From assembly GCA_012970285.1 (NCBI GenBank), contig JIBW01000006.1, positions 248,001 to 312,000 of the forward strand: DNA of 64,000 nt, given 5' to 3'. Of this stretch, positions 18,240 to 25,967 are shown in pieces. Source of the stretch: Bacillaceae bacterium JMAK1. GTDB lineage: Bacteria; Bacillota; Bacilli; Bacillales; Marinococcaceae. Within the stretch, counting starts at the first letter, position 1, and every line of letters starts with the position of its first letter. The translations under genes were made by a program, and so were the position numbers. A model generated the notes under the pieces. It was not told where the DNA came from and made no database searches. It saw only the letters and a list, made by a program, of their open reading frames with translations.

Positions 18240-19494
18240 ATGCTTTTTCTCCTCTTAATGTTTTCAAGTGATGTTTAGCAACGTCCACCCTATATTTTTT
18301 ATCTTTTAATAAAAGAGTAGCGATTCTTGCAATTTCATCGCCTTTCGCTCCAGCCATCAGCGCAATATTCTTCGCATGTAACTTCATATGACCTTTTTGA
18401 ATGCCTTCAGTCGCTAATGCCTTTAACGCAGTTAAATTCTGTGCTAATCCAACACTTGCAATGACTTCTGATAGTTCTTTTGCAGAATTAATTTGCATGA
18501 GTTCTAAGTTGGATTTTGCTTTAGGGTGTATTGCAGTTGCTCCACCGATGGTTCCGACAGCGATTGGTACTTCAATACTTCCTACTAAGTTACCTCTTGA
18601 GTTCTTTTCCCATTTCGTTAATGGTGAATAGTGCTGATTTTTACTGGCATATGCATGAGCCCCTGATTCAACAGCCCGAGTGTCATTTCCTGTCGCTAAT
18701 ACAATTGGTGTAATTCCATTCATAATTCCTTTGTTATGTGTTGCAGCACGATAAGGATCACGCTTTGCGATGTCACACGCTTGTACAATACGATCAACAA
18801 CGTCCGCACCTCCCAATTGCTCTTGTTGAACTTCACAATAGGCACGTGCAATTCTACGATCTGCAAGATTGGAAATAATCTTCATACGTGCTTCGCCATT
18901 CGTAATATCTTCTATTCTTGGAGCAATTTTTTCTGCCATCGTATTTGCGGCATTTGCCCCCATCGCATCTAATGTATCCACATGTAAATGAACAACTAAT
19001 GAGGATGGATCTTCCAGAGCACGTACAGTAATGTCATATGCCCCTCCGCCTAGCTGTTTAAGTATTGGGTCTTCCTGATTTGCTAACTGAATTAGTTCAT
19101 CACGATGATGTAGAATTCTCACTTTAGCTGCATAAGGATCCTGCAAATGAATGATATGAATTTGAGAGAACATATAGCTCCCATCAACTTGTGCATGGAA
19201 CCCTCCTAGTGGACGGGCCAATTTTGCACCATGACTGGCTGCAGCGATAACTGATGATTCCTCAGTAGCCATAGGAATTACCCTCTCTACTTGATTAACG
19301 ACAAAGTTAACAGCCACTCCAAGTGGAATCTCCATAACCCCTATTGCATTTTCAACAAGTTGATCAGATAACTGATCATATTCGGCATTGCAGTATAGAG
19401 ATTTGGCTTCTTCATTCAACTGACTAAATGAAAAAACCGCTGCCTTCCGATCCTCCATAGATTTTTCATGGAACTTAGCAAACATGTGCTTCAT
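18232..19494 (-). CDS. mvaA: Class II (degradative-type) hydroxymethylglutaryl-CoA reductase
   Basis: About 420 residues. It closely follows the class II enzyme of Pseudomonas mevalonii as I recall it: ENAIGVMEIPLGVAVNF, TEESSVIAAASHGAKLAR (catalytic Glu near 79), DAMGANAANTMAEKIAP, YRAATHNKGIMNGI (Lys), ATGNDTRAVESGAHAYA (Asp) and HMKLHAKNIALMAGAKGDE (His). All four catalytic residues are present. In the catabolic direction it oxidises mevalonate to HMG-CoA. ATG 19494 has AAGGAG upstream; the TTG 30 bp earlier lies at the predicted transcript start. A sigma-54 promoter and transporter genes in the operon argue for catabolism. No mevalonate kinase or HMG-CoA lyase gene is in the window. Confidence 0.93.
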   Translation of the reverse strand: MKHMFAKFHEKSMEDRKAAVFSFSQLNEEAKSLYCNAEYDQLSDQLVENAIGVMEIPLGVAVNFVVNQVERVIPMATEESSVIAAASHGAKLARPLGGFHAQVDGSYMFSQIHIIHLQDPYAAKVRILHHRDELIQLANQEDPILKQLGGGAYDITVRALEDPSSLVVHLHVDTLDAMGANAANTMAEKIAPRIEDITNGEARMKIISNLADRRIARAYCEVQQEQLGGADVVDRIVQACDIAKRDPYRAATHNKGIMNGITPIVLATGNDTRAVESGAHAYASKNQHYSPLTKWEKNSRGNLVGSIEVPIAVGTIGGATAIHPKAKSNLELMQINSAKELSEVIASVGLAQNLTALKALATEGIQKGHMKLHAKNIALMAGAKGDEIARIATLLLKDKKYRVDVAKHHLKTLRGEKAYE

Positions 19495-19535
19495 GTCTAA
19501 CACTCCTTCAGCTATATCTATCAATCATATATAAC

Positions 19536-19551
19536 TGCAAAAAGCGTTCCA
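19536..19551 (-). promoter_or_regulatory. Sigma-54 promoter of the HMG-CoA reductase operon
   Basis: The minus strand reads TGGAACGCTTTTTGCA, matching TGGCACR-N4-TTGCW except one base, with exact GG-N10-GC spacing. The transcript would begin near 19525, about 30 bp before the ATG. The adjacent gene encodes a sigma-54 activator, which supports the call. Confidence 0.82.
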
Positions 19552-19568
19552 AGATTGAGAACGCTTTC
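19541..19568 (-). terminator. Hairpin overlapping the sigma-54 promoter
   Basis: AAAGCGTTC and GAACGCTTT form a perfect 9-bp stem followed on the minus strand by a short T run. It looks like the terminator of the upstream activator gene, and its right arm is part of the -24/-12 promoter. Confidence 0.6.
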
Positions 19569-19588
19569 AAAAGGGATGTTTTATTTTT

Positions 19589-19611
19589 ATATGTTTCTTC
19601 TAGAAACATAT
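19589..19611. promoter_or_regulatory. Candidate activator-binding palindrome 1
   Basis: ATATGTTTCT and AGAAACATAT are perfect 10-bp arms with a 3-bp spacer, 38-60 bp upstream of the -24 element. Candidate enhancer site for the neighbouring sigma-54 activator. Confidence 0.45.
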
Positions 19612-19628
19612 TGAATGTTTTTGTGTGA

Positions 19629-19656
19629 AATGTATACAACTTCTAGCGTATACATT
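19629..19656. promoter_or_regulatory. Candidate activator-binding palindrome 2
   Basis: AATGTATAC and GTATACATT are perfect 9-bp arms with a 10-bp spacer. It lies about 80-105 bp upstream of the -24 element, a usual enhancer distance, and overlaps the last codons of the activator gene. Confidence 0.45.
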
Positions 19657-21001
19657 CTGTTAAGTTATAGTGTTTTAGCTTATGATAAAAACTCTTTCTA
19701 CTCATGTTTAGCAAAGCCATTGCTTTCGTTCGATTGTTATCACTAAGTTGCAGCGCTTCCACAATTGCAGCTTTTTCAATTTCAGCCGTTTTTAAGTACA
19801 ATTCAATATTTGTTAATGCCACTTGATCTTTATTTTGTAACGTTGAATCCAGCATATAGCTTGGAAGATGGGACTTTGATATTCTCTCTCCATCGTTTGC
19901 CATGACAAATGCATATTCCAAAACATTGTGTAGTTCTCGTATATTGCCAGGCCAATCATAATTTATAAATAGTTGTTTAACCTCTGCAGAGAGCGTTAAC
20001 TGTTTATGAGTACGCACACTATAATCATTTATTAGATCGTTCGTTAAATCTAATAAATCTACTTTCCGCTTTCGAAGTGGAGGTAGATGTATGGGTATAA
20101 CGTGCAACCGATAAAATAAGTCTTCACGAAATTGCTTACTTTTAACTCGTTCAATTAAATCGACATTCGTAGCCGCTATAATTCTCACATTTACTGGAAC
20201 TGATTTGTCATCACCTATTCTCTGGATCTTTTGATCTTGTAACACACGTAATAACTTCGCTTGCAATGAGAGTGGCATATCTCCAACTTCATCAAGGAAA
20301 AGTGTGCCTTGGTTTGCTAATTCGAACTTCCCTTTACGACCTTGACGAACAGCACCAGTGAAAGCTCCTTCTACGTAACCAAAAAACTCACTTTCAATTA
20401 ACTGCTCAGGTATACTTGCACAGTTCACTTTAATCAATGGGTGTTGATTTCTCGGGCTCAACTCATGCAATAGATCTGCAGCAACTTCTTTTCCACTGCC
20501 GCTCTCACCTGTAATTAAAACCGATGCGTCTGATTGAGCCGCTCTCATTAATTTAAGATTCACCTCACGTTGCAAAGGCTCTTTTGAATCCATTTTCTGC
20601 AACAAAGAACTCGAAATTTGCTGTAGTTGTCCACTTAAATATTCAGCGTAATCTTTCAGTTGATACAATTCATCTTCAATTGCCCTCGTAGCAGTAGCAT
20701 CTCTAAATACAGACATTGCACCAATTTTGTCACCCTCATCATTATAGACTGGCATTAGATTTGCTATAATTCTTACATTCGTTTGCTTAAAATTAAACGC
20801 TACATTAATGAGTTTTTTCTCAGAGTGCAATACCTCTACGATCTTTGTATCTTTTTGAATGTCTTCTAGTTTCATATCAATGATATTCTTTTGTTTAATT
20901 CCCAATATCTCGTAATAAGACTGATTTGCATAAATGACCCTAGAGTGACAATCTATTATAATAACCCCATCGTGCATTTGATCCATAAAGGTTTTGTACA
21001 C
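19643..21001 (-). CDS. Sigma-54-dependent transcriptional activator (PAS-AAA+-Fis)
   Basis: 452 residues: an N-terminal PAS sensor (DGVIIIDCHSRVIYANQSYYEI), a short linker, and a AAA+ domain with Walker A GESGSGKE, the sigma-54 contact motif GAFTGA near residue 212, Walker B GTLFLDEVGD and a DWPGNIRELHN sensor region. The C-terminus is a Fis-type helix-turn-helix (NRTKAMALLNMSRKSFYHKL). The GTG start has GGAGG 7 bp upstream. It should activate the adjacent HMG-CoA reductase operon when its PAS domain senses a ligand, perhaps mevalonate (inference). Confidence 0.93.
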   Translation of the reverse strand: MYKTFMDQMHDGVIIIDCHSRVIYANQSYYEILGIKQKNIIDMKLEDIQKDTKIVEVLHSEKKLINVAFNFKQTNVRIIANLMPVYNDEGDKIGAMSVFRDATATRAIEDELYQLKDYAEYLSGQLQQISSSLLQKMDSKEPLQREVNLKLMRAAQSDASVLITGESGSGKEVAADLLHELSPRNQHPLIKVNCASIPEQLIESEFFGYVEGAFTGAVRQGRKGKFELANQGTLFLDEVGDMPLSLQAKLLRVLQDQKIQRIGDDKSVPVNVRIIAATNVDLIERVKSKQFREDLFYRLHVIPIHLPPLRKRKVDLLDLTNDLINDYSVRTHKQLTLSAEVKQLFINYDWPGNIRELHNVLEYAFVMANDGERISKSHLPSYMLDSTLQNKDQVALTNIELYLKTAEIEKAAIVEALQLSDNNRTKAMALLNMSRKSFYHKLKHYNLTECIR

Positions 21002-21312
21002 ATTGTAACCTCCTTGGCAGTTTAGTAAAGGTGTACCCTAACTAAAGATGGTAATAAGTTTATCATAATTGCTACTCTCGTTCGTCTGAAAGACCCATTG
21101 CTACGTCATTTAGAAAATACACCGTGTTCACTGCTCTATAACAATGGCTTGACAACTCAAATCAGACACAGCAGTATTTACTGCTGTGTCTGATTTGAGT
21201 TGCTTTCTAGAATTCCATACCGATGTGCTCAATTCACTCTAACCTTTGATTCGATCACCCTTACTAGAAACATATAGATACTATGATTAACTGGTCACCT
21301 TATAAAACCACT
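21002..21312. repeat. Intergenic region with a very long perfect hairpin
   Basis: No ORF is supported here. 21153-21202 is a perfect 50-bp inverted repeat (24-bp arms beginning CAACTCAAATCAGACACAGC, 2-bp centre). It lies downstream of the thioesterase gene and upstream of the activator gene; no strong T run follows on either side, so a simple terminator is uncertain. Confidence 0.6.
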
Positions 21313-21720
21313 TCACTGTTGCACAGGTTGAAAACTCGCACGTACAAAGTCAGGAACCGTCGCTGAAACAATTGTCACAGGGTCAACGTACACATACACA
21401 ATTTCTGCAGTTAAAATCGGTTCGACTTCACGATCTTTCGTAATCACAAAGCTCACCGTCATACTTTTCGTCCCAATCTTCTCCATACGACACCGAATCG
21501 TTAGCCAATCATTGTACCTCGCAGATTGATGATAGTTTAACGTTGACTTCACTAGCATGTAATCAAATCGAGCTGCTTCATTTTCTGTTAATCGCTCTGC
21601 AAAATACTCAGACACAGCAATATCCAGATACGTTAAATAATGAGAATTGTAGACAACTTTTTGGCCATCCACTTCTGAATACCGAACCTTTAATTGATAC
21701 GAAAATTCAAAACCCTCCAC
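21313..21720 (-). CDS. 4HBT-family acyl-CoA thioesterase
   Basis: 135 residues with a hot-dog thioesterase pattern: VRYSEVDGQKVVYNSHYLTY corresponds to the YbgC/FadM-like catalytic region. The family Asp (usually YxDTDxxGxVYHxxYL) appears as a Glu-Val-Asp arrangement. It would hydrolyse an acyl-CoA thioester in the cytoplasm. The GTG start has an AGGAGGGG site. 80 bp downstream of an MFS gene; possible cotranscription. Confidence 0.8.
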   Translation of the reverse strand: MEGFEFSYQLKVRYSEVDGQKVVYNSHYLTYLDIAVSEYFAERLTENEAARFDYMLVKSTLNYHQSARYNDWLTIRCRMEKIGTKSMTVSFVITKDREVEPILTAEIVYVYVDPVTIVSATVPDFVRASFQPVQQ

Positions 21721-21800
21721 TTGTTACCCCTCCTGCCAGCCTATTCTTTATCTTCAACAAAATTCGCTTTATCCCTCTTTTCGCATAAACGTGTTGGGCC

Positions 21801-23066
21801 TTACGCCACACGCTCTTCATGTTGCACATCTTTCTGTTTGCGGATCATTAATACAAATAGACTTGCTAACAAACAAAAAACACCCGCAAGGAAAAACGCA
21901 TACGTATACGAATTAAATACGCTATAAATTAATCCTCCGCCGTAAGCCGCAGAAGCTGCACCCGCTTGATGAAAAGCAAAAATCCACCCATAGACAATTC
22001 CAGTCTGCTTCACCCCAAATCGTTCTCTCGTTAAATTAATGGTCGGCGGAACGGTCGCAATCCAATCTAGCCCATAAAAGATTGTAAAAAGAGCAATAAG
22101 TACAACGTTTCCTTCCATCAATGCAAAAGGAAGAATGGCTAATGACACTCCTCGCAAGCTGTAATACCAGAACAATAGCCAACGGTTATCAAAACGATCA
22201 GATAACCACCCTGATAATGTCGTACCGATTAAATTAAATACACCCATAAACGAGAGGATCGACGTCGCCGTCACTAAAGGAATCCCAAAACTAAGACAAT
22301 ATGAAATAAAGTGCGTACCAATTAATCCATTAGTAGAAAACCCACAGATGAAGAAACTTAACGATAATAGCCAAAATACTCTCGATTTAACTGCTAGCCT
22401 TAACCCTCGAAACGCATCTGAGATGACTGGTTTCTTACCCGTACCCTTCTCTTCACCTACACGGTTGTCTGCTCCATAAGGGCGGAGTCCAACATCTTCT
22501 GGCTTGTTTTTCATAAATAAAAGGATGAGCAGCAACATGACGCTACAAATCCCTATCATCAAGCCCATCGCTATCCGCCATGAATAATTGCTAATGAGTA
22601 CAGCGAGTAATGGCAATAAGATTAATTGACCGGTAGCAGTGCTCGCCGTTAAGATCCCAACAACAAGCCCTCTTCGCTTCTCAAACCAATAATTTGCGAC
22701 AAAGGGACTGATGACGGTTAAGAATAGACTCGCCCCTAACCCAATAATCACACCCCAAATGATAATTAAGTGCCAAGGCTCTGTCATAACGAGCGTAAGT
22801 ATACTACCTGTTAACAACGTCAGCATAGAAATGATCATCATTCGCCTTAAACCGACACTTTCCAATAACGCTGCAATAAAAGGACCTGCAATGCCATATA
22901 AAAATAAGCTAACCCCAAACGCCAAGGCAATGGCGGAACGATCCCAACCGAAGTCACGTTGGAACGGTGTCATCAACACACCCGATGACGCAATCGTGAC
23001 ACCCGCTGCAATAATTGAAAAGAACGTGATGGCTAGTATCACCCATCCGTAATGAAGGTTTCTCAT
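21801..23066 (-). CDS. MFS transporter, OFA/monocarboxylate-type
   Basis: About 421 residues with twelve membrane segments. NLHYGWVILAITFFSIIAAG at the N-terminus and PFQRDFGWDRSAIALAFG are typical of the oxalate/formate and monocarboxylate group of MFS proteins. ATG 23066 begins MRNLHYGW; the ribosome binding site is weak, so the TTG three codons upstream remains possible. Divergent from a LysR gene, which is its likely regulator. A monocarboxylate substrate is inferred. Confidence 0.85.
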   Translation of the reverse strand: MRNLHYGWVILAITFFSIIAAGVTIASSGVLMTPFQRDFGWDRSAIALAFGVSLFLYGIAGPFIAALLESVGLRRMMIISMLTLLTGSILTLVMTEPWHLIIIWGVIIGLGASLFLTVISPFVANYWFEKRRGLVVGILTASTATGQLILLPLLAVLISNYSWRIAMGLMIGICSVMLLLILLFMKNKPEDVGLRPYGADNRVGEEKGTGKKPVISDAFRGLRLAVKSRVFWLLSLSFFICGFSTNGLIGTHFISYCLSFGIPLVTATSILSFMGVFNLIGTTLSGWLSDRFDNRWLLFWYYSLRGVSLAILPFALMEGNVVLIALFTIFYGLDWIATVPPTINLTRERFGVKQTGIVYGWIFAFHQAGAASAAYGGGLIYSVFNSYTYAFFLAGVFCLLASLFVLMIRKQKDVQHEERVA

Positions 23067-23228
23067 AGGATACAAATCCGTTCACCATTTTTGAGCGACA
23101 GAGTCGAAGTTTTCATCATGCACCCCTCCTATTTCAATCATACTCGCCTCTTAACCATTCGTTAAATTAAAGTTTATGATCGCTATCATCATTTTTTCTG
23201 ATACTATGAATCATAAAGAGGTGAGTAC

Positions 23229-24128
23229 ATGGATATTAAGCATTTAGTTACCTTTCTAAAAGTCATAGAAACCGGGAGTTTTACTCGAGCAGCAGAACTG
23301 TTAGGATACACACAATCGAGTGTCACGGCACACATTCAAACCATCGAAGAACATTTAAACGCCCCACTCTTTGATCGATTGGGTCGTAAAATCCATTTGA
23401 CCGATGCCGGAAAAGAAGCACTCCCGCATATTAAAAATGTGCTTGAATACTACAAGCGCCTTGAAAGTATCGGAAGTGACAAAACCACCATTAAGGGCGA
23501 ATTAAAAATTACAGCTACAGAATCCATTACCTTATATCGCCTCGAACCCATTCTTAGTGCCTTTAAGGAACAACATCCAGATGTGAAACTAACGCTAAGC
23601 AATGCAACATGTAGCATGAATAAATCTGCCGTTCTAGACGGCGATACCGATCTTGCTTTCGTTTTACTGCCTATCGTTGAAGAAGCCGACCTTATTTCAC
23701 ACACCTTGACACGAGAAAATATCGTCGTTGTCGGTAACCGCCGAAATTCAGATGATGTACTTCATCCTAATCAATCGCTTCATGAAAGTATCCTGTTAAA
23801 TGAAAACACCTGTAGTTACCGAAGTATTTTTGAGCAATCGTTAAAAGAACAGAACATCACACCTCTTCAATCTATGGAGTTGTGGAGTGTTGAAGCACTT
23901 AAACGTTGTGCAATCAGTGGCTTAGGCATAACTTGTTTACCAGAAATGACGGTTGAAACGGAGCTTGAAACTGGCACATTAAAAAGGATTCCCTTTCATA
24001 TGGAACCTACATTGTATTCCCAGTTAATCTACAGAAAAGATAAATGGCTCTCCCCCGCAATCACGGCCTTTATTGATATTGTGTTAGAGCAACCATTCGT
24101 CCAACAAACAAAAATAAGCTTCGATTGA
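23229..24128 (+). CDS. LysR-family transcriptional regulator
   Basis: 299 residues: MDIKHLVTFLKVIETGSFTR and AAELLGYTQSSVTAHIQTIE form the LysR helix-turn-helix, then a two-lobed effector domain (LKITATESITLYRLEPILSA, ERSELETGTLKRIP-like end). AAGAGGTGA precedes the ATG. Divergent from the MFS transporter and convergent with the sigma-54 module, separated from it by a strong hairpin. Confidence 0.92.
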   Translation: MDIKHLVTFLKVIETGSFTRAAELLGYTQSSVTAHIQTIEEHLNAPLFDRLGRKIHLTDAGKEALPHIKNVLEYYKRLESIGSDKTTIKGELKITATESITLYRLEPILSAFKEQHPDVKLTLSNATCSMNKSAVLDGDTDLAFVLLPIVEEADLISHTLTRENIVVVGNRRNSDDVLHPNQSLHESILLNENTCSYRSIFEQSLKEQNITPLQSMELWSVEALKRCAISGLGITCLPEMTVETELETGTLKRIPFHMEPTLYSQLIYRKDKWLSPAITAFIDIVLEQPFVQQTKISFD

Positions 24129-24149
24129 TCAACTCAATCGAAGCTTATT
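24113..24149. terminator. Bidirectional terminator
   Basis: Perfect 16-bp arms AATAAGCTTCGATTGA / TCAATCGAAGCTTATT with a 5-bp loop, between convergent genes. The left arm includes the end of the LysR coding region. Confidence 0.8.
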
Positions 24150-24158
24150 CCTATACTT

Positions 24159-24425
24159 CTACAACGTTATGAAAGTAGCAACTGCGGACCCTACAGCAAT
24201 GAGAACAAGCAAAGTCAAAACAATCGGTTTACCAATCGAGAACTTGTTATAGATAAAGACACTTGGACAAATGATAATAAGAACTGCCAAAGCAAACCCT
24301 ATACCCTCAACCATATAGAGAGTGTCATAATTGTTGTGAATTAAAAAATACAGTCCTGCTCCAACGAGTAATAGCAACCCGTAAGAGTAGACAACCATAG
24401 TATTCATTTTTGCTTCTTGATTCAT
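24159..24425 (-). CDS. Small membrane protein next to the sigma-54 activator
   Basis: 88 residues with three hydrophobic segments (VVYSYGLLLLVGAGLYFLIH, GIGFALAVLIIICPSVFI, VLTLLVLIAVGSAVATFI). It starts 4 bp after the stop of the activator gene with an AAGGATG site, so the two are an operon. Function unknown; it could be part of the transport or sensing side of the AtuA module. Confidence 0.62.
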   Translation of the reverse strand: MNQEAKMNTMVVYSYGLLLLVGAGLYFLIHNNYDTLYMVEGIGFALAVLIIICPSVFIYNKFSIGKPIVLTLLVLIAVGSAVATFITL

Positions 24426-24429
24426 GTAA

Positions 24430-25785
24430 TCATCCTTTATTATTTCTCTTTAATTTATTGTACAACGTTGCAACAGAGATTTCTAATTTTTGAGCTGCTC
24501 GTTGCTTACCAGAATACGAGTCTTCAAATTGTTCCAACACTTGTTCAATATACTTTTGTTCTGCAATCTGAACATAGTCAGCTAAAGATGAGTCGGTGTG
24601 AATTTGAGAAGAGTGATTAACAGTTTGCTTTTGTGTACGAACAGTTTCAGGGAGGTGGCTTACTTCAAGCTCGTGAGTTGTCATCATACTTAATGCATAA
24701 TATAGAGCATTCTTCAATTCTCGAACATTCCCAGGCCAAGCATTAGAAGAGAGTGCGGTCATCGCTTCTCTGGATACAACCACTTTACGATCATTAATTG
24801 TATAGTTTTTGGAGATATGCTCAACTAGTTCAGGCAAATCTTCCTTACGATCCCTTAATGAAGGAACCTTTAAATGTATTACACATAGTCGATAATACAG
24901 ATCTTCACGAAACAGACCTTTTTGAACACGCTCATATAAATTTTGATTAGTCGCAGCAATAATTCTCACATCAACTTCGGTTTCTTTTACTCCTCCTACT
25001 TTGCGAATCTTCCCTTCCTGTAACGCTCGAAGTAATTTCACTTGTAGCTCTAAAGGCATTTCTCCAACTTCATCAAGAAACAAGGTTCCTTCATTTGCCG
25101 CCTGAAATAACCCTGATTTCCCCATTTTGTTCGCATGAGTAAATGCCCCTGTTTCGTAACCAAATAGTTCACTTTCCATTAATTCTTTAGGAAAAGCTGC
25201 ACAATTCACTGGTATAAACGCACGACTTCTGCGCTCACTCGCTTGATGTATTGCTTGTGCAAACATTTCTTTTCCTGAACCACTTTCACCAGTTAATAGT
25301 ACTGGAAATGTTACATTTGAAGCTTTTTTAGCAACTTCAACTGTCCCTTTTAATCCTCCTTGATTACCTATGATATTCTCAAACGTATAATTGCTACGGT
25401 AGTTAGAGTGAAGCACTTCCTCAAGTTGCTGTATGCGTTGTTTTTGAACATTAAGTTGATCTAATAATCCAACAACTTCTTCCTTTCCTTTACATACAGA
25501 CACGGCTCCAATAACTTTCCCGTCTTCAAAGATTGGTGCCATATCTACGACATACTCTCTCCCTTGTAATTTCCGATACACACCTGTACGTTTTTTTCCG
25601 TCAATTAGTGTTTGCACAAGCTGTGCATTAGGTCTGACAGTGCTAAGTGGTCGACCTAGAATCTCTTTTTGCTCAACCCCAGTTATCAGTGTATATTCAG
25701 TATTTATTTTAACGACAATTCCTTTTTCATTAATAACAAGAACGCCATCTTGAATTGATTCAATTATGTGATCTTCTAACAACAT
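24430..25785 (-). CDS. Sigma-54-dependent activator (PAS-AAA+-Fis) with a variant GAFTGA motif
   Basis: 451 residues with the same architecture as the activator at 19643: PAS (DGVLVINEKGIVVKINTEYT), AAA+ with Walker A GESGSGKE, Walker B GTLFLDEVGE, NAWPGNVRELKN, and a C-terminal Fis helix-turn-helix (GKQRAAQKLEISVATLYNKL). The sigma-54 contact loop reads GAFTHA (residues 213-218), with His replacing the conserved Gly; the key Thr is kept. The ATG has AGGAGG 4 bp upstream. Divergent from the AtuA operon, whose -24/-12 promoter it should control. Confidence 0.93.
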   Translation of the reverse strand: MLLEDHIIESIQDGVLVINEKGIVVKINTEYTLITGVEQKEILGRPLSTVRPNAQLVQTLIDGKKRTGVYRKLQGREYVVDMAPIFEDGKVIGAVSVCKGKEEVVGLLDQLNVQKQRIQQLEEVLHSNYRSNYTFENIIGNQGGLKGTVEVAKKASNVTFPVLLTGESGSGKEMFAQAIHQASERRSRAFIPVNCAAFPKELMESELFGYETGAFTHANKMGKSGLFQAANEGTLFLDEVGEMPLELQVKLLRALQEGKIRKVGGVKETEVDVRIIAATNQNLYERVQKGLFREDLYYRLCVIHLKVPSLRDRKEDLPELVEHISKNYTINDRKVVVSREAMTALSSNAWPGNVRELKNALYYALSMMTTHELEVSHLPETVRTQKQTVNHSSQIHTDSSLADYVQIAEQKYIEQVLEQFEDSYSGKQRAAQKLEISVATLYNKLKRNNKG

Positions 25786-25840
25786 TAGACCTCCTCGATT
25801 TTAGAATAGTGTATCAACAATTATCACTTCACACCACTCC

Positions 25841-25876
25841 TCTAATTTCTTAGAACTTGAATCTAATAACTTAGAA
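25841..25876. promoter_or_regulatory. Candidate enhancer, tandem direct repeats
   Basis: TCTAATTTCTTAGAA (25841-25855) and TCTAATAACTTAGAA (25862-25876) repeat with a 21-bp period, two helical turns. They lie 40-75 bp upstream of the -24 element of the AtuA promoter. Confidence 0.5.
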
Positions 25877-25897
25877 ATATACGAATAAACGTATATT
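25876..25897. promoter_or_regulatory. Inverted repeat near the AtuA promoter
   Basis: AATATACG and CGTATATT, perfect 8-bp arms with a 6-bp spacer, end 18 bp before the -24 box. Possible second regulator or IHF-like bending site; function not known. Confidence 0.35.
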
Positions 25898-25915
25898 GTT
25901 TCTGTCCTTTTACAT

Positions 25916-25931
25916 TGGCATAGTAATTGCA
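25916..25931 (+). promoter_or_regulatory. Sigma-54 promoter of the AtuA operon
   Basis: TGGCATAGTAATTGCA is a perfect match to TGGCAYR-N4-TTGCW with GG-N10-GC spacing. The start site should be near 25942, about 25 bp before the AtuA ATG. Confidence 0.9.
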
Positions 25932-25967
25932 AGTTAATACATTGACATTCATTGAGAGGTGAACATA

